This document shows positions 43,307-53,183 of a stretch of DNA of 64,000 nucleotides, in pieces. Position 1 is the first letter of the stretch. Each line of letters starts with the position of its first letter. The notes under the pieces were generated by a model. It was given only the letters and a program-made list of their open reading frames with translations, made no database searches and was not told where the DNA came from. The stretch spans positions 186,001 to 250,000 of the forward strand of contig NZ_RJJR01000001.1 in the NCBI RefSeq assembly GCF_003721595.1, read 5' to 3'. A program made the translations under genes and the position numbers. This stretch comes from Hanamia caeni (GTDB lineage Bacteria > Bacteroidota > Bacteroidia > Chitinophagales > Chitinophagaceae).

Positions 43307-43864
43307 TTGCTGCCTGGAAAAGACGACCATATTAATGATGCTGAACTGCTGCAAAATTTTTACAAAGACCATGATAATAAATGGCTGGGTATTTTGTTGC
43401 CACGTTACACATTGCTTTTATTGGGTGTATGTATGAAGTATTTGAAAAATGAGGAGGATGCGCGTGATTGTGTGCAGCAGATATTTTTGAAGGTGATAAA
43501 TGAATTACAAAAATATAAGGTAGAATATTTTAAGAGCTGGATTTATATGATTGCGAAAAATTATTGTTTGATGAAGCTTCGTGAAAAAAGCAAAATAGTG
43601 GAGCTGAGCGATCATGTCGCTATGGAGCCCGGCATGGATACTGATAAAAAAATACACATTGAAAAAGATGAACTTTTGCAAAGAATGGAGATAGCGTTAA
43701 ATAAATTGAACGCCGAACAAAAGCGGTGTGTTAAATTATTTTATCTTCAAAAAAAATCTTATGCTGAGATTGCTGAAATAACCGGCTTTTCAGTAATGCA
43801 GGTAAAAAGCCATTTGCAAAATGGAAAAAGAAATTTAAAATTATTGTTGGAAAACCCATCCTAA
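43307..43864 (+). CDS. ECF-type RNA polymerase sigma factor
   Basis: 185 residues. No ATG precedes the conserved part, so the TTG at 43307 is the likely start. Region 2 is seen in LKNEEDARDCVQQIFLKVIN and FKSWIYMIAKNYCLMKLRE, region 4 in LNAEQKRCVKLFYLQKKSY and IAEITGFSVMQVKSHLQNGK. ECF factors direct RNA polymerase to stress or envelope regulons. The next gene, 11 bases downstream, encodes a single-pass membrane protein that is a candidate anti-sigma factor, so the two are probably co-transcribed. Confidence 0.9.
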   Translation: MLPGKDDHINDAELLQNFYKDHDNKWLGILLPRYTLLLLGVCMKYLKNEEDARDCVQQIFLKVINELQKYKVEYFKSWIYMIAKNYCLMKLREKSKIVELSDHVAMEPGMDTDKKIHIEKDELLQRMEIALNKLNAEQKRCVKLFYLQKKSYAEIAEITGFSVMQVKSHLQNGKRNLKLLLENPS

Positions 43865-43875
43865 TAAAGTTTTGA

Positions 43876-44235
43876 ATGAACTATGATTTATTAAACATAT
43901 TATCAAACAGCAACAAGGATGTTGACAATCAAAAGCTGATGGATTATCTCAGCGATAAGTTATCTGCTGAGGAAAGGCATGAATTTGAAAAATCACTTTT
44001 GGATTCGGAACTGGAAAATGATGCCGTTGAAGGACTTAGCCAGTTTAAAAATAAAAAAGATCCGCTTCTTTATGCAGAGGAATTAAATCTAAACCTTAAG
44101 CATCAGCTACAGAAGAAGAAAGCTTTGAAAAGTAAGAGAACTATCCGCGATTTGCGTTGGCTGTATATAACAATAATCCTCATTCTTGCTTTTGTAATAA
44201 TCGCCTTTTTTATTCTATTTAAATTATTGAGATAA
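43876..44235 (+). CDS. candidate anti-sigma factor with one TM helix
   Basis: 119 residues. The N-terminal cytoplasmic part (KLMDYLSDKLSAEERHEFEK, then LLDSELENDAVEGLSQF) resembles the opening of anti-sigma proteins in Bacteroidota, though the zinc-finger His and Cys of zf-HC2 are absent. A basic stretch (KKKALKSKRTIRDLRW) precedes one C-terminal membrane helix (LYITIILILAFVIIAFFILF), with almost no tail beyond it. Its position 11 bases after the ECF sigma gene supports a regulatory pair. Whether it binds the sigma factor is inference. Confidence 0.6.
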   Translation: MNYDLLNILSNSNKDVDNQKLMDYLSDKLSAEERHEFEKSLLDSELENDAVEGLSQFKNKKDPLLYAEELNLNLKHQLQKKKALKSKRTIRDLRWLYITIILILAFVIIAFFILFKLLR

Positions 44236-44242
44236 TCATTTT

Positions 44243-44743
44243 TTAACTGGTGATTAAGCTTGCGCCTTCAATTTCATCGTTTTTGGTTTCTACAATTATC
44301 TTTTCAGTAAACGCTGTTGATACAGAAAACCCAACGTAATCGGCGGCAATCGGAAACTCTTTATAGCTTCTTTCCACCAGCACCAGTGTTTGAATTTTTT
44401 TAGGATAATAATCAAGAAATGGCTTTATGGCATATAGTAAGGTTCTGCCGCTGTTAGCCACATCGTCTGTAATAATAATTACTTTATTGTCAAGGTTGAT
44501 TTTTTCAGAAAGTGAAATATATTTTGGATCTCTTTTATCCAATGCTATCTCGATGAGTTTTACATCGCCTTTGAAAATTTCTTTTAAAAATGAATATAAA
44601 ATTCGCGAAATGATTTTGCCATTCTCTTTGATGCCTGCTAAAATTACCTGTTCTTCATTTATATTTTGTTCTGCGATTTCATAGGCCATCCTTTGCAATT
44701 TTCTATAAGCAATTTCTTTAGATAAAATATTGTGAGCCGCCAT
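44243..44743 (-). CDS. phosphoribosyltransferase-fold protein (PyrR-like)
   Basis: 166 residues with the PRPP-binding loop VIIITDDVANSGRTLLYA and an upstream AGIKENGKIISRIL, typical of type I phosphoribosyltransferases. The length and overall form resemble PyrR, which can be both uracil phosphoribosyltransferase and RNA-binding attenuator, but no pyr gene is nearby. It lies convergent with the sigma/anti-sigma pair. Precise substrate unclear; hypoxanthine- or uracil-type are both possible. Confidence 0.8.
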   Translation of the reverse strand: MAAHNILSKEIAYRKLQRMAYEIAEQNINEEQVILAGIKENGKIISRILYSFLKEIFKGDVKLIEIALDKRDPKYISLSEKINLDNKVIIITDDVANSGRTLLYAIKPFLDYYPKKIQTLVLVERSYKEFPIAADYVGFSVSTAFTEKIIVETKNDEIEGASLITS

Positions 44744-44869
44744 GCTGTTGTGAGTTTTAAAGCAGCAATTTACAATATATCAGCATTAGTATTTTTTCCG
44801 CGGGAATTTGCTTACCGGTTGATTTACGATATTACTTTTTAATTTCTATCTTTAATAATAATCTTTTTT

Positions 44870-46192
44870 ATGCAAATGTTTCAACAAATCGCATTCATAT
44901 TGCTGGTGGCTTTTGCCATATTCCTTTTTGGGAGGAAGGTGAAAGAAATAAAATCAAACATCAATCTCGGAAAGGAGCAAGATATTTCTGATCATAAGGC
45001 TGAGCGTTGGAAAACTATGCTACTGTTGGCTTTCGGGCAAAAAAAAATGTTTCGGTATCCACTGGTGGCTGTTTTACATTTTATTATTTATGCCGGCTTT
45101 ATAATTATCAACATCGAAATTCTTGAAATTGTTCTTGATGGGCTTTTAGGAACTCATCGGTTATTTGCTGCCACGCTTGGCGGTTTTTATACTTTTGTTA
45201 TTGACTTTTTTGAAATATTAGCCGTGGGCGTTTTGGTATCCTGCGTTGTGTTTTTGATTAGAAGAAATATGCTGAAACTCAAAAGGTTTATTGATAATGA
45301 TCTTGACGGATGGCCGCGCACAGATGCAAACCTGATATTAATAACGGAGATTATTTTGATGGGTTTGTTTCTTACTATGAACGCAGCAGACAGGGCTTTG
45401 CAACTGCAAGGAAACCCGCATTATGCCGATCACGGAAGTTTTATTTTTTCAGGGTGGCTATCGTTATTTTTGGTAAGTATAAGACCATCCACTCTTGTTG
45501 GCATTGAGAGAACCTGCTGGTGGCTGCATATTACAGGCATTTTTGCCTTTCTGAATTATCTTCCTTACAGCAAGCATTTTCATATTTTGCTGGCTTTCCC
45601 CAACACTTATTATAAGCGGCTTATTCCAAAAGGAGAGATGATTAATATGAAAAATGTGGAACAGGAAGTTCATTATATGTTTGAGCCTGAACTGGCGACA
45701 GCTAACGGTGATGCACAAACGCAAACACAGTCTTTCGGCGCAAGGGACATTTTCGATCTTACGTGGAAAAACCTGATGGATGCCTACACCTGCACAGAAT
45801 GTGGAAGATGCACAGCCGCTTGTCCTGCTCATCAAACGGGCAAATTATTGAGCCCGCGCAAAATAATGATGGATACAAGAGATCGTATGCAGGATGTCAG
45901 AAAAAACATTAAGCTGAATGGGAGCTTTAAAAATGATGAAAAGCCCTTGCTGCATAATTATATTACTGCTGAAGAATTGAGGGCATGCACTTCCTGCAAT
46001 GCATGTGTGCAGGAATGCCCCGTAGGTATTAATCCCCTGGATATTATTTTTTCTCTGCGTCGTGCATTAATTATGGAAGAAAGCAATGCGCCTGCTGAAT
46101 GGAATGCGATGTTCAGCAACATTGAAAACAATTTTGCCCCGTGGAAATTTAGTCCTGATGACAGAGACAAATGGGCCACAGAAATGGAATAG
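44870..46192 (+). CDS. membrane iron-sulfur reductase subunit (HdrC/DsrK-related)
   Basis: 440 residues. The N-terminal half has about five membrane helices of the NarI/HdrE type (AVLHFIIYAGFIIINIEIL, FEILAVGVLVSCVVFLI, LILITEIILMGLFLTMNA). The C-terminal half has two [4Fe-4S] ferredoxin clusters, CTECGRCTAACP and CTSCNACVQECP. It is a membrane electron carrier between quinone and a soluble iron-sulfur partner. The usual HdrB-like CCG-domain gene that follows it in related genomes is absent: the next gene is convergent adenine deaminase. Confidence 0.85.
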   Translation: MQMFQQIAFILLVAFAIFLFGRKVKEIKSNINLGKEQDISDHKAERWKTMLLLAFGQKKMFRYPLVAVLHFIIYAGFIIINIEILEIVLDGLLGTHRLFAATLGGFYTFVIDFFEILAVGVLVSCVVFLIRRNMLKLKRFIDNDLDGWPRTDANLILITEIILMGLFLTMNAADRALQLQGNPHYADHGSFIFSGWLSLFLVSIRPSTLVGIERTCWWLHITGIFAFLNYLPYSKHFHILLAFPNTYYKRLIPKGEMINMKNVEQEVHYMFEPELATANGDAQTQTQSFGARDIFDLTWKNLMDAYTCTECGRCTAACPAHQTGKLLSPRKIMMDTRDRMQDVRKNIKLNGSFKNDEKPLLHNYITAEELRACTSCNACVQECPVGINPLDIIFSLRRALIMEESNAPAEWNAMFSNIENNFAPWKFSPDDRDKWATEME

Positions 46193-46238
46193 AAAATATT
46201 TTCTAATCCTGAAATAAAAAAGCGCAGTATTTATACGT

Positions 46239-47876
46239 CTACTGTTTCGTGGAGTTTATTAATGTGAAGCTATCGCCATCAAACAATCCTTTATCGCTTA
46301 ATTTCAGATGCGGAATTACCAATAAGGCCATAAAAGATAAAGTCATATACGGCGCAGAAAGTGTGGATCCGAGGCTTTTAGCCGCGGCATCTATTTGAGT
46401 ATACTTTTCTGCCACCTTATACCCGTCTTCATTGCTCATTAACCCTGCCACCGGCAATCGTAAAACCCGGTTTGATGAAGGCGCGGCAGCATCAGCAATG
46501 CTGACTCCTCCTTTCTGTTCAATTATCAAATTTATGGCTTCGCAAAGGCTGTCATCATCTGCGCCGACTGCAATAATGTTGTGGCTATCGTGAGCCACCG
46601 ATGAAGCAATAGCGCCTTTTTTTAATCCAAAATTTTTAATGAAAGCAATAGAGGGATCTGCATCATAGTAGCGATTGACAACCACAATTTTCAAAATATC
46701 TTTTTCAACATCGCTTTCAAAAAAATCGCCTGTTTTCTTCGGATAGGCATCCATCTTTCCGGTGATTAGTTGTCCGTCAAATGCCTCGATTACCTTGCCG
46801 CTAAAGTATTTTATTTGAAATGATGCAGCATTTTTTTTAGAACAATTGAAGTTATTAATTAATTCCGACGGCTGTGTTTCAATTTTTGAAATACCATTTT
46901 TAGCCACTAACTGTCCATTGATGTATGTACTGAGTGTTTTAAAATTAACTAAGTCTTCTGCGATGATAAAATCTGCAAAGTCTCCTTCTTTTAAAAGACC
47001 CACACTTAATTTATAATGTTTTACCGGATTAATGCACGCAGCTTTCAACACTTTGAAAACATCAATTCCTTTTTGCACGGCTCTCCTGCAAAGTTCGTTG
47101 ATATGGCCCTTGACGAGGTTATCCGGGTGTTTGTCGTCGCTGCAGAACATCATTTCATCTTCATGATTATTGAGAAGATTAATTAATGCGTCAAAATTTT
47201 TTGCCGCGCTTCCTTCGCGGATTAGAATTTTCATTCCAAAATGTAATTTGTCAAGCGCCCTCTTTTCGGTAAAGCATTCATGATCGGTGCTTATGCCTGC
47301 ATCAATGTATTTTTTTGCATGCTGCCCCATAAGCCCGGGAGCATGCCCATCTATTGGTTTGTTGTATTTTTTTGCTGCATTGATTTTGGAAAAAACTTCT
47401 TCATCGTGATGAAGCACGCCGGGAAAATTCATCATTTCACTCAGGTAGTGAATTTCATTTTTTGCTAAAAGCTCATCCACCAAATGTGCGTCCAGCGTAG
47501 CGCCTGCGGTTTCGAAAATGGTAGCAGGTACGCAGCTCGGCGCACCAAAATAAAATTTGAAAGGAACTGTTTTTCCGTTTTGGATCATGTAATTCACCCC
47601 CTGAATACCGCAAACATTCGCAATTTCGTGAGGATCGCTTACTGTAGCCACCGTTCCATGAACAACAGCTAACTTGGCAAATTCAGATGGAACCAACATC
47701 GAGCTTTCAATATGTACATGTGAATCTATAAAGCCGGGCAATATAAAAGGGGCATTTTCTTTTTGATCCGATGTTTTATGAACTGAATTTATTTTATTGC
47801 CTTCGATTATAACTTCACCAAAATTTATTTTTTTCGATTCAACATCAACAATATTTCCTTCAATTTTGAAACGCAT
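46239..47876 (-). CDS. ade: adenine deaminase
   Basis: 545 residues. Amidohydrolase metal motifs are in order: [15 protein letters not shown] near residue 50 (HxH), GHAPGL, STDHECF and CSDDKHPDN. The C-terminal domain ([32 protein letters not shown]) is specific to Ade. It turns adenine into hypoxanthine and ammonia for purine salvage. Usual length (about 545-580). It starts 5 bases before the end of the neighbouring L,D-transpeptidase gene on the same strand, so the two could share a transcript despite unrelated roles. Confidence 0.94.
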   Translation of the reverse strand: MRFKIEGNIVDVESKKINFGEVIIEGNKINSVHKTSDQKENAPFILPGFIDSHVHIESSMLVPSEFAKLAVVHGTVATVSDPHEIANVCGIQGVNYMIQNGKTVPFKFYFGAPSCVPATIFETAGATLDAHLVDELLAKNEIHYLSEMMNFPGVLHHDEEVFSKINAAKKYNKPIDGHAPGLMGQHAKKYIDAGISTDHECFTEKRALDKLHFGMKILIREGSAAKNFDALINLLNNHEDEMMFCSDDKHPDNLVKGHINELCRRAVQKGIDVFKVLKAACINPVKHYKLSVGLLKEGDFADFIIAEDLVNFKTLSTYINGQLVAKNGISKIETQPSELINNFNCSKKNAASFQIKYFSGKVIEAFDGQLITGKMDAYPKKTGDFFESDVEKDILKIVVVNRYYDADPSIAFIKNFGLKKGAIASSVAHDSHNIIAVGADDDSLCEAINLIIEQKGGVSIADAAAPSSNRVLRLPVAGLMSNEDGYKVAEKYTQIDAAAKSLGSTLSAPYMTLSFMALLVIPHLKLSDKGLFDGDSFTLINSTKQ

Positions 47877-47881
47877 AAAAT

Positions 47882-49573
47882 TTATAAAACTTTGTCTGCA
47901 AAATATTTCTGTTCCAGTTCCTGGTCTTTGTTATAAATATCCTTGTAGAATGCGATTTTATTTTTTGTAGCCTCGCAGGTAAAGTACTCAATGTATAGAG
48001 GCAGCTTCTTTTTTACCATAATTGATTTACGGTCTTCATTGGCAATCCAGGTTTTTATTGAATCTGCATTATACGAAATTTTGTGTCCTTTGGGTGCAGC
48101 AAGGCTATCATTTTTTGTAATAAAAAAAGCAAGCTCTTCCCATTTTTGAACACGCACACATCCATGGCTGAGCGCCCTGTCGGAGTTGGCAAAGAGATAG
48201 CGCTGGTTGGTATCATGCAAATAAACACTATATGGATTGCTGAAATTAAATTTAAAAATCCCGAGGGCATTATCATCTCCGCTGCCTTGCACCACTTTCC
48301 ATGGAATGCCTTTTTTATATTTAGACCATTTAACCGAGTAAGGATCTACGAGCTGCCCATGATAATCCACGAGGCTGAATCCTTTGCTGGCAAGATACCC
48401 GGGATCCACTTTCAAAGCAGGTAAAATATCTTTCTTAATAATGCTTTCAGGAATCGTCCAGTTAGGATAGGTGACCATATTGGATATGGCTGATTGAAGA
48501 ACCGGGGTAGGGGTGGAAGGTTTGCCGACAATTACCTTAGAGGTCAATACAACAGTATCATTATCCCAAACTTTTAAGGCAAAAGAAGGGATATTAACCA
48601 TCAGGAATTTTTCAGGAAATTCAGGAAATTCTTTATAACGGTCAAGCGTAACTGCAATTCTCCTGAATTTTTCAAAATCATAAGAGTTTAACCTGTAGAT
48701 GGTTTCCTGACCCGGCTTCCCGTCGATTTTAAGATTATGTTTTGCCTGGTATTTTTTTACTTCATTGCTGACAGACACAGAGTCCGAAGCGATAGCGGAA
48801 ACAGGTGTAATTCCCGATTGGACAAGCCTTTCATGGAGCTGTGTGTAAAATTTTACTGTATCGCTATACGGGAAATTGATGTAGGTATATTTTGTGGTAT
48901 CCATGTTTTTCACAAAATCAGGAAGCTTTTCCTTAAGCGATGTATAGTAAATATTTTTCGGCTCCGCATTTTCAAAGATAGAGGTGAGCGTGTTTGATGT
49001 TATCGCTTTTTTTATTTTCGGTATGAAGAACGAATCAATATATTTTTTATCTGAAACAATGGAAGCACTATCGTCTACCATCCGGCCCTCTTTTAAATCC
49101 TTAAGCGTATTCATGAATGCATCGGTAAGCATAAGATCCGCTTTCGTCCATACTACAGCATCCATTCGTGCGAGACTATCATTTTCAATCTTTGATCTTA
49201 TTTTTTGTAATGCTGAAAAATGATAATCTTCAGGATACAGGCCGTAGGTCATAGAATTTTTTATAAAATCAAACATAGAGTCGGCAATAGAATTCCATTT
49301 TTCACTCTTGCTCCAAACCCCGGAAAAATTATTAGAGGTATAAAAATTATTTACGAGGTTGAATTGGGATAATTGAACGGAATCATTAATTTTTCCGCCC
49401 GAAGAAGCTGCATAATCAAGGACAGATTTGATATTATCAGAGACCTGTTCATCCATTTTCTCCGGGGCCTTTACTATTTCTTTTTGCTTGATTGTTTTGT
49501 GGCTGTTGCAGGCAAAAAGTACCACGGCTAAAGAAAGGCAAAGTATATTTATGAACTTAAATTTATTGAGCAT
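47882..49573 (-). CDS. L,D-transpeptidase of YcbB/LdtD type, lipoprotein
   Basis: 563 residues. The N-terminus is a lipoprotein signal ([12 protein letters not shown], Cys at about 22). A long scaffold region is followed by a peptidoglycan-binding domain ([20 protein letters not shown], about 260-300) and a YkuD catalytic domain with SHGCVRVQ. The catalytic Cys forms 3-3 meso-DAP cross-links. A capping subdomain, usual for YcbB, lies within the catalytic domain. It probably acts in the periplasm from the membrane. Confidence 0.9.
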   Translation of the reverse strand: MLNKFKFINILCLSLAVVLFACNSHKTIKQKEIVKAPEKMDEQVSDNIKSVLDYAASSGGKINDSVQLSQFNLVNNFYTSNNFSGVWSKSEKWNSIADSMFDFIKNSMTYGLYPEDYHFSALQKIRSKIENDSLARMDAVVWTKADLMLTDAFMNTLKDLKEGRMVDDSASIVSDKKYIDSFFIPKIKKAITSNTLTSIFENAEPKNIYYTSLKEKLPDFVKNMDTTKYTYINFPYSDTVKFYTQLHERLVQSGITPVSAIASDSVSVSNEVKKYQAKHNLKIDGKPGQETIYRLNSYDFEKFRRIAVTLDRYKEFPEFPEKFLMVNIPSFALKVWDNDTVVLTSKVIVGKPSTPTPVLQSAISNMVTYPNWTIPESIIKKDILPALKVDPGYLASKGFSLVDYHGQLVDPYSVKWSKYKKGIPWKVVQGSGDDNALGIFKFNFSNPYSVYLHDTNQRYLFANSDRALSHGCVRVQKWEELAFFITKNDSLAAPKGHKISYNADSIKTWIANEDRKSIMVKKKLPLYIEYFTCEATKNKIAFYKDIYNKDQELEQKYFADKVL

Positions 49574-49888
49574 CTATAACTTAATCTTTTATACTTCTTA
49601 AAATGAATGGAGTCTAAAAATAGAATATTATATAAAAATAGCCGGGCTAATAGTATTTTCCAATTTTATGGGGTTACACCTGGCTATGACTCAACAAAAA
49701 TAATTAATAAGTATCGTTTGACTGCTATTAAATCTACCAAAATTTTGCAAAAGAAATTAATAAGGCCTCGTCAAAAAAGATGGTGAATATTTATGTAAAT
49801 AGCCTTTTCCAGGCCGGAAATTTTAAAAATCGGCATTTATTAAACTCGGATGGAAAAATATGTATTTAATAAAGCATGAATCGTGGCA
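49574..49888. other. 315-base intergenic region
   Basis: Between the L,D-transpeptidase start and the YkgJ-type gene end. AT-rich, with no credible coding frame, hairpin or repeat that I can support; it probably holds the transpeptidase promoter. Confidence 0.5.
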
Positions 49889-50467
49889 TTACGTTCCTGC
49901 TTCATCTTCATTTGAATTGACAGATATTTCATTTACGGCGCTAAAACGATTGGCCGCCAGGTATTGAGCGGGAATGGATGCTTTTAATTTTTCCACCAGG
50001 AGCATGGTGGCCGGGCAGTATTCAATATTTTGTTTATGAATATAAAAATAATCAGTTGAAGGCCTTCGATGAAAATGCGGGAAGTCTGCACAATCAGCCG
50101 GCCTGACTTCATAAATGCTGCACATATTTGTAGTAAGATCAAGGAACTGGCACGGCTGTGAACGGTTCATCCAGTCGTTATTTTTTTTCTCGCGGTATAG
50201 CCATTTTTCTTTGAAATCTTTTGGCCTCATGCCAAGGTGTGCAGATATCCTTTTAATATCGGCCGTAGTGTATGTGGGGCTCATAACTTTACAACAATTG
50301 GCGCAGCTAAGACAATTTATCTCCTGCCATACTTTCTTTTCTGCATCTTCCATCAGGTTGTCAAGATTGGCAGGCGGCTTGCTTTCTATTCTTGTTATAA
50401 AATACCTGTATGACTTTCGCCTGAGGTCGAAATTTTTCTTTAATCTTTTCAGATGGATTGAATTCAT
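49889..50467 (-). CDS. YkgJ-family cysteine-cluster protein
   Basis: 192 residues. The conserved cysteine cluster appears as INCLSCANCCKVM (near residues 51-62), then PCQFLDLTTNMCSIYEVRP and DCADFP, the standard YkgJ/UPF0153 order (usual form CxxCCxxC ... C ... RPxxCRxFP). The cysteines probably bind an iron-sulfur cluster or zinc. The role of the family is unknown. The C-terminal 40 residues are variable. It stands alone, divergent from xerD. Confidence 0.85.
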   Translation of the reverse strand: MNSIHLKRLKKNFDLRRKSYRYFITRIESKPPANLDNLMEDAEKKVWQEINCLSCANCCKVMSPTYTTADIKRISAHLGMRPKDFKEKWLYREKKNNDWMNRSQPCQFLDLTTNMCSIYEVRPADCADFPHFHRRPSTDYFYIHKQNIEYCPATMLLVEKLKASIPAQYLAANRFSAVNEISVNSNEDEAGT

Positions 50468-50607
50468 AAAACGGTACTAAAACTGTGTTTATTTAAGATA
50501 AAAGTAGCGTTATTTTATTTTAATTTCACAGAAATATAAGTCTCCTGAAAGAAGCAGGAAAAGTGCAGTAAAATAATAAATAACGCGAATTTTAATTTTC
50601 TTTATTC

Positions 50608-51513
50608 ATGTGGGAACCTTATAAAAAGGGATTTAAAGCCTATTTGCAACTGGAAAAATCTTTATCCGAAAACTCTGTTGATGCGTACATTCATGACATC
50701 GAAAAATTTACTCAGTTTCTTTCCTTACATAATTTTGAAAAGTCACCTAAAGAAATAGCGCTCGCAGATTTAGACAAGTTTCTGAAATGGATAAATGAAT
50801 TGGGAATGACTACGGCTTCGCAGGCGAGGATTATTTCAGGAATAAAAGCATTTTATAAATATTGTTTGCAGGAACAAATCTCGATATCAAATCCGACGGA
50901 ATTGCTTGAGGCGCCTAAGTTGGGCAAACATCTTCCTGATACTTTAAGCTTTCAGGAAATTGAACAGATAATTGCATCACTTGATCTAAGCACGCCCGAA
51001 GGCACCAGGAACAAAGCAATGATTGAAACGCTGTACAGTTGCGGTTTGCGCGTTTCTGAGCTGGTTAATTTAAAATTATCCTGTCTTTTTTTTGATGTAG
51101 GATACATACGCGTGACGGGTAAGGGCGATAAGGAGCGGCTTATTCCTATTGGCAGCTCAGCAATTAAATTTGTAAAAATTTACCTCGAAAAAATTCGTGT
51201 ACACATTACCGTTATAAAGGGAAATGAGGACATTGTTTTTTTAAATCGGAGAGGCAAAATCCTTTCGAGGGTGATGGTTTTTATGATAGTAAAAGAGGCG
51301 GCAAGAAAAGCGGGAATTACGAAAAAAATTTCACCGCATACATTCAGGCATTCTTTCGCCACACATCTTGTGGAAGGCGGCGCCGACTTGCGCGCAGTGC
51401 AGGAAATGCTCGGCCACGAAAGCATTACCACTACTGAAATTTACACACACCTGGACAGGGAATATTTAAGAGAAACGCTTCAGCAATTTCATCCCTCATT
51501 TAAAGGAAGCTAA
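50608..51513 (+). CDS. xerD: site-specific tyrosine recombinase XerD-like
   Basis: 301 residues: an N-terminal SAM-like domain (FKAYLQLEKSLSENSVDAYI) and a catalytic domain with Arg in YSCGLRVSELVNL, His and Arg in SPHTFRHSFATHLVEGG, His in LGHESITTT and nucleophile Tyr in EIYTHLD. It resolves chromosome dimers at dif together with FtsK, whose gene lies 4 kb away. The length and lack of a mobile-element context point to the chromosomal Xer rather than an integrase. Confidence 0.93.
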   Translation: MWEPYKKGFKAYLQLEKSLSENSVDAYIHDIEKFTQFLSLHNFEKSPKEIALADLDKFLKWINELGMTTASQARIISGIKAFYKYCLQEQISISNPTELLEAPKLGKHLPDTLSFQEIEQIIASLDLSTPEGTRNKAMIETLYSCGLRVSELVNLKLSCLFFDVGYIRVTGKGDKERLIPIGSSAIKFVKIYLEKIRVHITVIKGNEDIVFLNRRGKILSRVMVFMIVKEAARKAGITKKISPHTFRHSFATHLVEGGADLRAVQEMLGHESITTTEIYTHLDREYLRETLQQFHPSFKGS

Positions 51514-51524
51514 TCGAATCGCAG

Positions 51525-52328
51525 TCAGTTGCCAGACCCGTTTTGTTCTACCGGAGTTAATTCCGGTTCATTTTTAAACAAGCTGTCATAATTTTTTACG
51601 CGGTTGCGGTAATTTTTGAATATGCTCATCCACTTCAATTTTAAAACGCCAAAAATGCCTTCTTTTACTATGCCTTTGTTCATCTTTGAAACCCCGTATT
51701 GACGGTCAATGAAGGTGATAGGCACTTCTTTTATTTTGAAACCCAGTTTCCACGCAGCAAATTTCATTTCAATCTGGAAAGCATAACCGACAAAACTGAT
51801 TTTTTCAAAATTGATGGCTTCCAGAACGTAGCTGCGGTAACAAACAAAGCCGGCGGTAGGATCTTTGACAGGCATAAATGTTATCATCCTGGTATAAATG
51901 GAAGCACCTTTGGAAATGAAGATTCTCAGCGCCGGCCAGTTTTCAACTTTTCCTTCCTTCACATATCTTGAACCAACGGAAACATCGGCGCCGCCATATT
52001 TGCACGCCCTGTATAGTTTATCAAGATCTTTCGGATTATGAGAAAAATCGCAATCCATTTCGAAAATAAATTCATATCCCCTGTTAAGCGCCCACCTGAA
52101 GCCATGCAGGTAAGCTGTGCCTAATCCAAACTTTCCTCTTCTTTCCTCCAAAAACAATCTACCGGGATAGGTATTAAAAAGATTTTTGACAATTTCCGCA
52201 GTCCCGTCGGGCGAGCCATCATCAATAATAAGCACATGAAAGCCTTGTTGTAAGTTAAATACAGCTTTTAGTAAAGACGTAACATTTTCCTTTTCATTAT
52301 AAGTGGGTATAATTAAAAGCTTTTCCAA
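51525..52328 (-). CDS. polyprenol/dolichol-phosphate-mannose-type glycosyltransferase (GT2)
   Basis: 267 residues from a TTG at 52328, which gives the normal start MEKLLIIPTYNEKENV. GT-A fold motifs are VLIIDDGSPDGTAE, FEMDCDFSHNP (DxD) and GSRYVKEGKVENWP. It transfers a sugar (mannose or similar) from a nucleotide to polyprenyl phosphate at the inner membrane; it has no membrane segment, as expected for the short type. The C-terminal tail (PELTPVEQNGSGN) is variable. Convergent with xerD. Confidence 0.88.
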   Translation of the reverse strand: MEKLLIIPTYNEKENVTSLLKAVFNLQQGFHVLIIDDGSPDGTAEIVKNLFNTYPGRLFLEERRGKFGLGTAYLHGFRWALNRGYEFIFEMDCDFSHNPKDLDKLYRACKYGGADVSVGSRYVKEGKVENWPALRIFISKGASIYTRMITFMPVKDPTAGFVCYRSYVLEAINFEKISFVGYAFQIEMKFAAWKLGFKIKEVPITFIDRQYGVSKMNKGIVKEGIFGVLKLKWMSIFKNYRNRVKNYDSLFKNEPELTPVEQNGSGN

Positions 52329-52394
52329 CGATTGCTGTATTTCGAATGAAATTAATAAATTATTTGTTATGGTATTTCAAAACCGTTCATTTGT

Positions 52395-53162
52395 TTATTT
52401 CTTAAGAAGAGTTCTGTTAAAAATTTCAGTAAGTTTTTGTTTGGTGTGCAAAGGGAAATCTCCCTTCATCATCCAATCGTAATATTGAGGTTCAGCTTTC
52501 AACACCTGGGCCACGCTGCGCCCTTTGTGCTTGCCAAAATTGAAAACTTCCACATCTTTATCCATAATAAACCTCCGTGCAAAATCCACGAATTTTTCTT
52601 CGCCGGTAAATTGAAGAACAGTATCCAATGTTTGCCCGAGATGCGCGTATCTTTCTAATTGTGCTTCAAGGATTTCCCAGGTTGCGGATGCATCTGCTTC
52701 TGCGGAGTGAGCATCCTGTAAATCTTTTTCACAATAAAATTTGTAAGCCGCAGCCAGCGTTCTTTTTTCCATCATGTGAAAAATAGTTTGAACGTCCAGC
52801 ATTCTCCTGTTCGCCATATCGATTGAAATGCCGGCCCTCAGAAACTCTTCCATCAGTAAAGGAATGTCGAAGCGGTTTGAATTATAGCCAGATAAGTCAG
52901 CATTGTCGATAAATTGCTTTAATTCGTTGGCCACTTCTTTAAAAATTGGCGCGTCCTTAACTTTTTCGTCCGTTATTCCGTGAATGTCAGTGCTGCTTTT
53001 TGGAATGGGCATTTGCGGGTTTATCAGCTTGTGTTTTACATGCCGGGTTCTATCTGGTAGAATTTTAACGATTGCAATTTCGATAACCCGATCAATAGCG
53101 ATGTTAGTTCCTGTAGTTTCGAGATCAATAAAAACAAGAGGTCGTGTTAATTGTAATGCCAT
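52395..53162 (-). CDS. 3'-5' exonuclease of DnaQ/DEDDh type
   Basis: 255 residues. The exonuclease motifs appear in order: FIDLETTG (DxE), YNSNRFDIPLL, and the final HSAEADA with His and Asp. A C-terminal part (VEVFNFGKHKGRSVAQVL, about residues 205-250) is a quorum-sensing-regulator-like or DUF3820-type module often fused to such exonucleases. It trims 3' ends of DNA or RNA. It lies just downstream of mpl on the same strand, with 21 bases between them. Confidence 0.87.
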   Translation of the reverse strand: MALQLTRPLVFIDLETTGTNIAIDRVIEIAIVKILPDRTRHVKHKLINPQMPIPKSSTDIHGITDEKVKDAPIFKEVANELKQFIDNADLSGYNSNRFDIPLLMEEFLRAGISIDMANRRMLDVQTIFHMMEKRTLAAAYKFYCEKDLQDAHSAEADASATWEILEAQLERYAHLGQTLDTVLQFTGEEKFVDFARRFIMDKDVEVFNFGKHKGRSVAQVLKAEPQYYDWMMKGDFPLHTKQKLTEIFNRTLLKK

Positions 53163-53183
53163 ATTGGATTTGGTAATTTAAAT

